A stretch of 64,000 bases of DNA from Hyaloperonospora brassicae (lineage: Eukaryota; Oomycota; Peronosporomycetes; Peronosporales; Peronosporaceae). Below, piece after piece: positions 23,601 through 33,166 of this stretch (the stretch's first letter is position 1; each line of letters begins with the position of its first letter). Position numbers and translations under genes: made by a program. The stretch is from positions 124,001 to 188,000 of the forward strand of contig CANTFL010000089.1 in NCBI GenBank assembly GCA_947650285.1, read 5' to 3'. Below the pieces are notes generated by a model, which worked only from the letters and a program-made list of their open reading frames with translations, ran no database searches and was not told the DNA's origin.

Positions 23601-25183
23601 TTAACGTTCGGATGGACGTCGAAATTGCAGATGCTATCTAGACACGACTTTCCGTAATCGATCTGTACCCAGCAGTAGTAAATTGCGTTCGAACAAGGGT
23701 TTTTTGTGAGCTATTGTCCTCGATCTATATCATTCGCATAACCTTACAGAGCTTAGCGGCTTTTACACCCATACCTATCTTTCGAATCATAAAATGATGC
23801 ACTACATAGGTCTCGCGATATATGAAGAGCTATGACCACTTGCACAAGTTTTTGGTATTGCTCGATTCATTTGTAACGCTGACATGATCCGGTTCTTTCC
23901 ATTGGTCAAGATATTATTCTCACAGTACTACGGCTTACTAAGCGTAACCTATCTTGGAATCGCTTTTAAAACGGCCAATATTTTTGACAGCGTCGCCTTT
24001 TTTTTAAGCAGTCATCTCGCTTCGCTAAACTTCCCCTTATACAAGGCCGGTGAAAACGCGGTGTGATAACTATGCCGAAGCCTACATTATTCAACCAACC
24101 TCTTATAATAATCGTCAGGCTCTTGTTGTGTTTACGTGTTGCGCTTCAAGAGAAAGCGTATTGTATTCAGTGGTACAACATTTATCCGATGACGATCAAT
24201 TACAGCATGTGTGTCATTTAAGATCATCAGGTCTCTGTACAGAAAGAGGTTCGTAATCACGCGCAAAAAGACAACCGATAGCCACCACAGAGCTACAAAG
24301 TATGGCTACTAGTACGTTTCTTCAACTTTAAGCCCATCATGATTTGTAGAATACATGGACAACTTGTGTCATCAAGTGCCAGATGTTTGCTAGAACTGCG
24401 TGTGTAGAGGACTTTCGAAGACATGGTTGAAAGACACAAGGCAACACAAGGTAGATCACGCATTCAGCCCGTGATATGAGCTCGTAAGAATACGCTCATG
24501 CGGCTCTGTGTCGACCTTGCGATCAGCGGTATGTCGATATTCATCCTTTATGCGCATGGACTGTGATCCAGGTACGTCGTGCTGACGAACAACGTCAAAA
24601 GACGATGGTCCCGCCAAGCAAACTATTCGCCGGACTGCGATTTATAATCGAATCTGGGCGCTTGTCGAAGGGAAAGCAACATAACGAATCGTTACAGATC
24701 AACGTATGCAATAGATGCAGCAGCCGATTCAAGCCAGCGGGCAGTTATGTAAATAATCGTCACTACTGATGCGGCGAACAGCAATCAGAGTGAAGTAAAA
24801 TGAGAATGATGGGGTTTTGTAAGCGAGGTACAGACGTTCTAGCTTAGGTCCCTTTAACATCGTATATGCGTGTAGCGGCTTGGTTGACGCTGACAATCAC
24901 ATAGGCTATATTCGAGAAGAATCGTCAACCTCTATGACAAGGAAATCACGCGTATTCCACCGTGGACGCCATTGGTTGACATGATGGAGGAGATTGGAGT
25001 CCTTTTGATCGGAAAGAATTGTTATTTTATGGCTTTAGTGGCCACACGTGATAGCGTAAATCGTGGATCGCATAACGATTGATACAGAGCTCCTTTTGCC
25101 ACGAGCTGCAACATGCGTCTACCACAAGGCATCATTAGAAGGATGTAATGTGCGGTAAGCGGAGGTTTGCGTTGACTGGTAGC
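20658..25183. other. Unassigned region with one small tandem repeat
   Basis: There is no credible gene here: open frames are short (112 codons at most) and unlike known families. The only structure seen is the 46-bp tandem repeat at 21095-21196. The region 22.3-24.1 kb is AT-rich. The right end is the GTAGC target site of E1. Confidence 0.55.
21095..21196. repeat. 46-bp tandem repeat, two copies plus 10 bp
   Basis: The unit starts CCTCCGAGACACGTGTCATA at 21095 and again at 21141. A third start (CCTCCGAGAC) at 21187 breaks off after 10 bp. The two full copies look identical, so the duplication is recent. Each holds a GACACGTGTC palindrome. No neighbouring gene gives it a role. Confidence 0.9.
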
Positions 25184-25575
25184 TGTAACGGGGCACACCC
25201 TTGCGTAACTTAACGCAAGGGATTTGGGTGCCCTGACGGACGTACACGTGGCAAGCGAGGAAGCGTAGGTAGGGTAAAAGTAGAACTGTTATATTAATAA
25301 AATTAAGTCTTTAAACTACTGTCTCTTCGTTTGACTTAATTCAATTATACTAATATAACTGCATGTATGGTGACGTCTCGTCACCACTCATTGCGCGCGT
25401 CTTGCGGCGATTGGTGGGTTGATATCATCACGATATCAACCAATGAACAGACCCTTTGGTCGACCCTTCAATATCACCACTTTGGTGATATTGTTTTAAA
25501 GAATATCCTTCTTTATATTCTTTATTGTCACTTTCCTTAAAGTGACAATTTCATGTAACGGGCTGCCCCGTTACA
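25184..25575 (-). repeat. E1 3' LTR (392 bp)
   Basis: It starts TGTAACGGGG and ends CCCCGTTACA on the plus strand. It differs from the partner LTR at a single C/T site near 25234. The LTR contains several strong inverted repeats: CCCTTGCGT/ACGCAAGGG, GGTTGATATC/GATATCAACC, AATATCACC/TGGTGATATT and ATTGTCACTT/AAGTGACAAT. The antisense gene begins 130 bp beyond its inner edge. Confidence 0.96.
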
Positions 25576-25587
25576 TCACCCCCCCTT
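25576..25587 (-). other. E1 polypurine tract
   Basis: On the minus strand the 12 bases directly before the 3' LTR read AAGGGGGGGTGA. This is the usual plus-strand primer site of an LTR retrotransposon. E2 has GGGAGGGGTGA at the same place. Confidence 0.85.
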
Positions 25588-25705
25588 AACTGATAGTCAC
25601 CGTGTGACTCTCAAAGTATGGAGGCCACCCGTTGGCCACCATTGGGACAGGGAGCACTTGTTTGGTCCGTTCCATTCACTTTCCGCTTGACCTCGCATAG
25701 TTAAC

Positions 25706-27310
25706 ATGTCTATGCGAGGTGACTCAAGACCCACACAGCCTGGTGCTGTGCAAGCCTCTGCGGCAGACGCTTCGTCGTCTGCCGCTCCTTCTTCGCCTGC
25801 AGCAACAGGTGCTGCAGGTGCTCGCGGTATCACGCCGCGTGCGCACGATGACCCCGACATTGAGGTCATCTACTCTAGCGAGTCAGACGTGTCTGACTCG
25901 GGCAATGCTCCAGAGGCGTCTCGCTCACCGGCGACGCCTCAGTATTCGCCAAGACCACTGCCGAACGAACGGACTCGTGATTCGCATCACAGTCTGTTCG
26001 GCAGTGATGACGATGATCAGGGTGGTGAGTTCTATTCTTCACCACCGCCGGCTCGTGCGTCTTCGCACGAGCGTGATGACGATGGCGCGAGCCGTCGTCA
26101 ATCTGGGAGCCGTGGTACCGACAAGGGTACCACTGTGAAGCGTGATGAGTTGAAGCCGTGGCGTTTGCCCGAACAACTCATCAATAGCCTGTCTCACGAG
26201 ACAGGCCAACACCATCGAATACCCTTATTCGATGAAACCAAGCTTCACGGCTTGAGTTCCAGCGCGAAGAACTTTCGCGCTGAAGAAGATTTTTATCTCG
26301 ATGTCTTTCTTAGACATCGATGGTACAACAGCAACCAAAAGCGTGACAAAACATCGCTTTTGGCTGCGTGGAACGCATTCGTCCAAAACGTAAAGAATTT
26401 TGGACGAGAAGGGTGGCTCAAGAAACTTGAGGCGACACGCCTCAGGTTCGAACGGCGAACGCCAACCGGTGCTAGGTACCGGTTGCATTGTTTATCTAGT
26501 GAGGCAGGCATTCCTTGCCTCACATGGGGAGACCCTTGTGCGAGTTGTGTTGACAACTCGCAGCGTGCACATAGGGATGTGTACTCCCTAAATTCGCCCT
26601 GGGGAAGGGCACACATCTCGGCTGAGATGCGTGACGCGATTGCAAACTTGCAATCCGTCTACAAGCGCCTAGGGCGCGTATTTACCGATGGGCCACAGGA
26701 CTCATCGGATGGGTCTCGTCATACTGACGGACGAGACCTTCAACATCCATCAACAGCTGAGAGCGGGGCTCCCAGCTGTTCCAAGAGGGTGGATACCCCC
26801 GCCACTGGAAGAGGTAGCTCGTCCTTGATCCTGAATCGTCACGGTGATTCAAGATACGCTCCACTAGAAAGCGTTGATCACCGTGCGCATCCACCAAAGG
26901 ATGTGGTGGAGGAGGAAAGACCTCCTCCAGATGATTCAGTTCACCATCTCGACCCTTACGAGATGGATCGCGCAATCGATGAATTGCGCGATGACTTGAA
27001 GCACGAGCGCGATCGGCGCTACGCTTTGACCGATACCGTGCGGAAGAACCGCAAGGGTCACGAGGCTGATCGGGCGAGGGATCGCGCCGATTATGCCACG
27101 GCGCAGCTTCAGGTCGAGCGGGATGTCCGCTCCCTTTTCGGCGAGCTGGCGACAGCTCGCGGGGAGATAACTCGGTTGAATACCGAGGTATCATATCTGC
27201 GCGACCAGACGGATCGTCTGGAGCGCGAACGCAAGAACTTGATGGATGTTCTTGAACGTGGGAGCTATCTTCATCGGAAGAAGAAGGCTCGTACTGACAG
27301 TACGACCTAA
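25706..27310 (+). CDS. Antisense accessory ORF of E1 (534 aa, coiled coil)
   Basis: The frame starts with ATG at 25706 and is open for 534 residues on the strand opposite gag-pol. Residues 1-140 are Ala/Ser/Asp-rich and disordered, with an acidic patch ([13 protein letters not shown]). Residues about 155-330 form a compact block with LPLFD, FLRHRWY, AWNAF, TGARY and Cys spacing C-x6-C-x2-C ([12 protein letters not shown]). Residues about 410-520 are a charged coiled coil, followed by a basic KKKAR tail. Residues from about 326 on overlap the pol C-terminus and chromodomain (26682-27310). The central block is about half identical to the E2 antisense ORF and lies outside the overlap. The function is unknown; the basic tail and coiled coil would fit a nucleic-acid-binding or regulatory protein. 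Antisense ORFs are known from some plant Gypsy elements. Confidence 0.8.
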   Translation: MSMRGDSRPTQPGAVQASAADASSSAAPSSPAATGAAGARGITPRAHDDPDIEVIYSSESDVSDSGNAPEASRSPATPQYSPRPLPNERTRDSHHSLFGSDDDDQGGEFYSSPPPARASSHERDDDGASRRQSGSRGTDKGTTVKRDELKPWRLPEQLINSLSHETGQHHRIPLFDETKLHGLSSSAKNFRAEEDFYLDVFLRHRWYNSNQKRDKTSLLAAWNAFVQNVKNFGREGWLKKLEATRLRFERRTPTGARYRLHCLSSEAGIPCLTWGDPCASCVDNSQRAHRDVYSLNSPWGRAHISAEMRDAIANLQSVYKRLGRVFTDGPQDSSDGSRHTDGRDLQHPSTAESGAPSCSKRVDTPATGRGSSSLILNRHGDSRYAPLESVDHRAHPPKDVVEEERPPPDDSVHHLDPYEMDRAIDELRDDLKHERDRRYALTDTVRKNRKGHEADRARDRADYATAQLQVERDVRSLFGELATARGEITRLNTEVSYLRDQTDRLERERKNLMDVLERGSYLHRKKKARTDSTT

Positions 27311-30300
27311 GCCTGCCCACGTAAAACGTAGGATGCGTGCGCATCCTACGTGGCAATTCGAGTGTGTATGCATTGCCCTTGCGATGCAACACTCGAAATG
27401 GCCCAATGTATTTCGGCAGTAGTTTACTACTGCCGACACTAGTGACTGCATGTCCAGGTAAGTTTACCGTAGGCAGTAGTACTAGGTCGTTAACCTTAAA
27501 TGAAAGAACATTTGCTCTTCCATTCTTGTCTGCGTTCCGTTTCTGACGGTCCACCGCATTTGCGATGGAGTCCTGAACGAAACGGACTACCGCTTCTCGA
27601 TTCAGCAGGAAGTTCTCTGCTGACTCTTTGTTTTGTCTGGCAGTGCGCTTCGTGCGCACTGCTAAGAGATTGCTCTCTTCTTCAGCGAGGTTGTCTTCTT
27701 CCTCGCTGACATAATCGTTGGCGATGCTGAATATACCAGCATCGTCATCATCATCCGAATCAATAATAGCGTCGTCGCTATTATTGAGATGATCTTCTTC
27801 ATCGATGTCGACTTGATCGACATCGGCATCATACGTGACGACGTTTGCGTCGACACGTGATGAGCAAGAGCCAAAACGGTTTTTGCTCGAGCGAGTCCCT
27901 CCCCCCTTATCCAAGAGTCACACTCTATAAGGGTGGGCACTCGTGTATGGCGTAGGCCATTCACGTAAAACGGTGTGTGCTGTGTTGAAGCATGCACCGA
28001 ATTATTGATGGCGAATTCCACCATGGGTAGGAATTCGCTCCAACTCGGAAACGAGTGGACATATCCTCGAAGGATCTCTTCGAGGACACGGTTCGCACGT
28101 TCCGTCTGACCATCTGTTTCAAGATGGTCAGAAGTGGACATCTTCAATCGTGTTCCGAGAGTACGGAACACGGTTTGCCAAAATTCCGCCGTGAACCGAG
28201 GGTCACGGTCGGATACGAGTTCACGGGGTAACCCGTGGAGTCTAAAGACCGTGTCTAGAAAGACACGAGCACAACCTTGAGCCTTGATTGACTCAGGGAC
28301 AGCAGCAAGATGGACCATCTTGCTGAATCGGTCAACAAACACAAGAATACCATTATCCTTGTGAGCGTCTTCGGGCAACCCGAAGACGAAGTCCATTGAA
28401 ACGGATTGCCAGCACTCTGTCGGAACAGGCAGAGGCTGCAATGGCGCACGGGATGAAGGACTAGGCTTCACCCATTGACAAACTTCGCAAGCACGTATGT
28501 ACTTGCGAACAAACTAATACTGGCGGGGCCAGTAAAAGTCACGACTTACCGTGAGGTAAGTCTTTTCTCTCCCACGATGGCCGCTTGTTGGGGCATCGTG
28601 ACACTCATACATGATGCGTAAACGCAAATCATGATGAGCGGGTACGACGACACGAGGCGTGTCGTCGGCAACATCTGTATAGTACAGCAATCCGTTGCGT
28701 GTACTATACCGATCCGATGAGGATCGGTACAAAGCCGGTAAATCCCTCATGGATTTACTGGATAGATTCACCAGATGATCCATCAATCGCAGAAAATCTT
28801 TATCTTCCGCGTATGCCTTTCGTACGTCGTCAAGTTTACTTGACGACGGGACACTGACTGACAGTGTCGCAACAGTAGGCTTATCCTAACTGTTGATTTG
28901 TGCGTCCGGCTCGAAATCGGGCCGGCACGAGAGCGCATCAGCGACGACGTTTAGTCGTCCTGGTTTATACTCCACGGAGAAGTTATACTCCGCGAAGAAA
29001 GACAGCCACCTCGCCATTCTTTGCGAGAGGTGTGGGCTGTTTACGGCCGTGCGTAATGACGCATGGTCCGTGTAGACAACAAACGGTCTATCTCCCAAGA
29101 GATAGACGCGAAACTTAGCCAGTGCGTATTTCATGGCAAGGAGTTCCTTGTCATGCACTGGGTAATTACGCTCAGCTGCTTGCAGCTGACGCGACTGATA
29201 ACAGATGACGCGCTCCGCGCCATCTGCATCGAACTGCATTAACGCACAGCCGATTGCGAAATCGCTGGCGTCACAGACCACATGAAATGGTCTGTCCTGA
29301 TCTGCAATCGCCAAGATTGGCGATTGCATCAAGCTCCGCTTGATACCTTCAAAGGAACGCTGGCACTCAGCGTTCCATGACCACTTGACATTTTTCTTGA
29401 GCAGACAAGAAAGATGAACAGTCATCTCGGCGTAGTTGCGCGAGTACTTGTGCAAGTACGCCGCTAGACCAAGGAACTTCCTTAGTCCCTTGACATCGAC
29501 TGGCACTGGCCAGTCGGTGATCGCCTTGATCTTTTCGGGATCAGGGCGTACGCCGTGTTTACCCACGATGCACCCAAGAAGTGGTATTTCGCTAGCCGCG
29601 AATATACACTTCTTGAGGTTGGCGTACAACTTATACTTGCGTATAAGTTGAAGAACCTGACGAACGTGAGTTCTGTGAACTTCAACGTCCGTCTTTCCGT
29701 CCATATCCCGGCTATGGACGAACACATCGTCGAAGTAACTCGGTGCGAAGTCTCGCACCGGTCTCAACAGATTTGTTACACATCTGTTGAATGTTGCAGG
29801 GGCATTACTCAGCCCCTGTGGCATAACTAGCCACTCCCACAGCATCCCGCTGGGGGTACTTACTGCCGTGAACGGGACGTCCCGTTCACGCATCAGGATC
29901 TGATAGAATCCATCCATCAGATCCATGGACGAAAAGATGGTACTCTTTGACATACCATCTATGATTACGTCCTTCCTCGGTATCGGCTTCTGAGCCGGTA
30001 CCGTTGCAGCATTCAACTTGTTGAATGCGTGCACTATCCGCCACCCTCCTGTGGCCTTTCGCACACAGAAGGTCGGAGAGCTGTGAGGGGATGTTGATTC
30101 CCTCACATGGCCCGCTGCTAAGCGATCGGCAAAGAACTTGTCGATCGCTATCACTTGTTCACGAGGTAGTGGCCACTGCTTCATGACACAGTACTTCGAG
30201 CCCGGTTTGAGCTCGATCTCGTGTCGAGTGCCTTTGTCCTTAGGCAACTCGCAAGGTACGGATTCAGGGAACACATCCCTGAATTCGATCAAATCCTTAT

Positions 30301-31590
30301 ACAAAGAATTTGCCTGAAGTGACTCCCAGGATTGGGACGCGTATCGCTCAATCCGAGTCTTCTCATCGAGGACACTGTCGTCCATCGATGAGCTGCTGAG
30401 AACCCGTTCGTTCTCAGCAAATACTGTTGCCGACCGAATGTCGGTCACATACTCGTCCTCTGTGACGAGTATGCAGATCTGCTTGACTTTGCCACTACGC
30501 AGATCACGCAAGAACCGTTTCGGTTCTAGCGTTGGCAACTGAGTTATCTCCCAAGTCAACTTCGGAGGCACAATCAGATCAAGCGTATAAGCGCCTACGC
30601 TTGATCCGTCATTAACCAAGACGTTCAACGTCTCGGTTTCTTCCTGGGAACTTGCTTCCACAGGTTGCTGAAGGCCTGATCCCTCAGCAAGCAACTCTTG
30701 AGGAATTCCTTCCTCAAGTACGTGGGGACTTATTCCCTCGACGTCTTCCGACTGTGGCTGTGCAACCACAGTCAGGCACCGATCCTCTACGGTCGACTCT
30801 CCAGTCGACCTAGGATTTTCATGTTGCCCCTTGGGGGCAACAGACTTCTTTCTTCTAAGATGCTGACCGCTAGGCATGCATCCATGTCCCGGTCCACTCG
30901 ACTTATTCGAGTGGTGGACCTTCGGCGCAGCCTGTACATCTGTACAGCCGCCGGGAGCTTGCTCCACAGTGTAGTGATCAACTACACTGTGATCTTGTGC
31001 AGTCGTGCTAACGACCGTACCGCAAGTGAGGCCATCGCACTCACTCGCAGAACATCCACACGCTTGTGGACGCTCCAAGATGTTCATCAGATGGCCATCT
31101 GATGAAAAAGCGGCAGGCATCTCCACGGATCGATGCTGCCAGCTCACCCTTGGCTCGTACTTTCTGAGCCAAGGTAATCCCAGGATGACATCAAATTTGT
31201 CATCCAGATCTAGTACGATGAAGTCATCATCGTACTGTTCGCCCTCTAACGTGTAGTGGATTCCTACTACACGTTTCTCAACGGTTATCGATGCGCCTGT
31301 TGCAAGGCGCACCGTCATCCTGGTGAGGGGAATGTCGCGCTCAACGAACTTGAGCCTACGACCCTCTAGTGACTGGCGACGAACAAAGTTGTTCGACGCC
31401 CCACAGTCTACTAGGGCACGAAGCGACAAATCATTTGTCGCTTCCAACTTCAAGGTGATGAGCGAAACGTCATCACCAGGTGCAGAGACACACAATGATT
31501 GTGTATCTGGAGCAACTTTCGTCAAGAGATTTGCAAATTCTCTTGAGGTTGCTGGATCAGTAGGGCACTCCGCCCCTACTGACCCCGACC
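26682..31590 (-). pseudogene. E1 pol: PR, RT, RNase H, integrase, chromodomain
   Basis: The frame is entered by -1 frameshift from gag at 31591-31597. Protease has LVDCGASN and ILGLPWL. Reverse transcriptase has SMDLMDGFYQI, VMPQGLSNAPATF and YFDDVFVHS. RNase H has VVCDASDFAIG and VHDKELLAMKYAL. Integrase has its H-H-C-C finger (HRGREKTY, CEVCQ) and the core motifs SMDFVFGLP, SDRDPRF and RVLEEILR. An Asp/Glu-rich insert follows (27690-27855), then the integrase C-terminal part, then a chromodomain (about 26700-26880: VERILNH, FQWRGYP, WNSWEP). TAG codons stand at 28886-28888 (Glu in E2) and 28514-28516 (Gln in E2), and a T5 run at 27880-27884 has lost one base. As read, it cannot make full Pol unless stops are read through. 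Confidence 0.93.
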
Positions 31591-32730
31591 ATTTTTTGAT
31601 GGTCCGTCTCGCTGTTGCGGCTTCGCAACAGCGCTGGACCCACGCCCATTGCCCTTTCTGGCAAAAGGTCGTCCATTTCGCTCAGTACTGTTTGGCACTG
31701 GGCGTGGAGCACTACACTCGTATGCGTAGTGCCCTAACTTCTGACAGCGATTGCAACTTTGCAATCGCTTGTTGTTTGTAGAGCGAGGTCTCTCGCTCTC
31801 AACATAGCAGAGGTCCATTGGTTCTGGACCTCCGATCTCTTGTCGTCTCGGTGGACGGTAAGAGTTTGAGCTAGCATGAGCCTGTCTCATGCTAAAGTCT
31901 TCCTGTTCCGCGGCTGATATCGCTTCTTCAAGCGTATTCAGCTCAAGGCGGAACAGGTGGCTCCTGACGGGCCCTTTTGCGAGCCCTTGCATGAACACCG
32001 TAATCAACGTGTGTTCTTGAACTGGGTTTGCAGTTATACTACTCGCAAGGAGTCGTATATGTTGTGCGTAAGCGTGCACATCACGCTTACCCTGCTTGAG
32101 TTTCAGGAGCTCTGAACGAGCCCTGAACTCAGCACGTGGCGGCTCAAACGTTTGTCTGAGCCGGGACTTGAAGTCATCTAGCGACCTAAACACATTTGGG
32201 TCGCTACTCTCGAGTCCCAGGGACCAAGTTTTGGCACGCCCTGCCAAGTGGGTCTGAGCAAATGTGAGTTTCATTTGCTCATCTTCGACGCGACGAGCCC
32301 TTAGGGCTCTGTCGAGTTCGACAAACCATAGTAACAGGGAGTCCTCCGGGACTCCACTGTACTTGGAGATGTCAACTTTCATGACTTCGGGACGACGCGC
32401 ATTGCCCGTCCCACCCACAGCAGCATGGAATTGCTGCTGTCTCAACAGCTCCGTCTGTTGAGCACCGAGTTCTCTCAACTGCTCGGCCTGTTGAGAGCCT
32501 TGCTGGTGAAGCAAGGCTACTTTCTCCCTCTCGAGAGCAAGTTCATTCTGAATGAACTTGGCAATAGCGGCATGTTGTTGGTCTCTGTCTAGAGACTCCA
32601 ACATGGTGCTGACGACGAGTTCGCCTACGGTAGAACTCATTCGTTCTACCGCACCCCATTCGATGTCACTCAAATGGGTAAACCCTTCACGCGTGGCGTG
32701 AAAGGTGTCTTCTTCATCCAACATGTTCAT
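31576..32730 (-). CDS. E1 gag (384 aa, CCHC knuckle)
   Basis: An intact frame runs from ATG 32730 to TAG 31576-31578. Residues about 20-100 are a helical Gln/Glu-rich stretch. Residues 115-265 are the retrotransposon Gag capsid-like domain (KVDISKYSGVPEDSLLLWF, LTFAQTHLAGRAKTW, VFMQGL). A zinc knuckle CNRCQKLGHYAYEC lies near residue 333. The last codons include the AAAAAAT slippery site. Gag packages the RNA in cytoplasmic particles. The start codon is inside a perfect hairpin (32715-32738). It is the only intact sense ORF of E1, so this copy could still supply Gag. Confidence 0.92.
   Translation of the reverse strand: MNMLDEEDTFHATREGFTHLSDIEWGAVERMSSTVGELVVSTMLESLDRDQQHAAIAKFIQNELALEREKVALLHQQGSQQAEQLRELGAQQTELLRQQQFHAAVGGTGNARRPEVMKVDISKYSGVPEDSLLLWFVELDRALRARRVEDEQMKLTFAQTHLAGRAKTWSLGLESSDPNVFRSLDDFKSRLRQTFEPPRAEFRARSELLKLKQGKRDVHAYAQHIRLLASSITANPVQEHTLITVFMQGLAKGPVRSHLFRLELNTLEEAISAAEQEDFSMRQAHASSNSYRPPRRQEIGGPEPMDLCYVESERPRSTNNKRLQSCNRCQKLGHYAYECSAPRPVPNSTERNGRPFARKGNGRGSSAVAKPQQRDGPSKNGRGQ
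31591..31597 (-). promoter_or_regulatory. E1 -1 ribosomal frameshift site AAAAAAT
   Basis: In the gag phase the codons read TCA AAA AAT, giving the canonical X-XXY-YYZ heptamer A-AAA-AAT. The gag stop is five codons after this site, and the -1 phase is open straight into the protease. E2 keeps the same heptamer at 54728-54734. Several hairpin-forming inverted repeats follow downstream, as such sites usually need. Confidence 0.85.
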
Positions 32731-32761
32731 GTTGGATGATGTGGTCCTTGGAAGGACTACA

Positions 32762-32772
32762 AAGTGCTACCA
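32762..32772 (-). other. E1 primer-binding site
   Basis: Two bases inside the 5' LTR the minus strand reads TGGTAGCACTT. This begins with the TGG that pairs with tRNA CCA ends. The same 11 bases occur at this position in E2 (53548-53558) and E3 (50132-50142). The tRNA should end AAGTGCTACCA; which one it is was not checked. Confidence 0.85.
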
Positions 32773-32774
32773 GG

Positions 32775-33166
32775 TGTAACGGGGCACACCCTTGCGTAAC
32801 TTAACGCAAGGGATTTGGGTGCCCCGACGGACGTACACGTGGCAAGCGAGGAAGCGTAGGTAGGGTAAAAGTAGAACTGTTATATTAATAAAATTAAGTC
32901 TTTAAACTACTGTCTCTTCGTTTGACTTAATTCAATTATACTAATATAACTGCATGTATGGTGACGTCTCGTCACCACTCATTGCGCGCGTCTTGCGGCG
33001 ATTGGTGGGTTGATATCATCACGATATCAACCAATGAACAGACCCTTTGGTCGACCCTTCAATATCACCACTTTGGTGATATTGTTTTAAAGAATATCCT
33101 TCTTTATATTCTTTATTGTCACTTTCCTTAAAGTGACAATTTCATGTAACGGGCTGCCCCGTTACA
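32775..33166 (-). repeat. E1 5' LTR (392 bp)
   Basis: It is identical to 25184-25575 except for one base. In element orientation it opens with a hairpin, TGTAACGGGG then CCCGTTACA three bases later. The LTR should hold the promoter and polyadenylation signal for E1, but no box was assigned. Confidence 0.96.

Larger units (their letters stand above)
25184..33166 (-). mobile_element. Full-length Ty3/Gypsy chromoelement E1 (7983 bp)
   Basis: Two 392-bp LTRs differ at one base, and the element is flanked by GTAGC on both sides (25179-25183 and 33167-33171), so the insertion is recent. Read on the minus strand it has 5' LTR, primer site, gag, a -1 frameshift site, then pol with protease, reverse transcriptase, RNase H, integrase and chromodomain, then polypurine tract and 3' LTR. 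A 534-codon gene lies on the opposite strand next to the 3' LTR. pol carries two amber codons and one frameshift. The whole element is packed with short inverted repeats. Confidence 0.96.
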
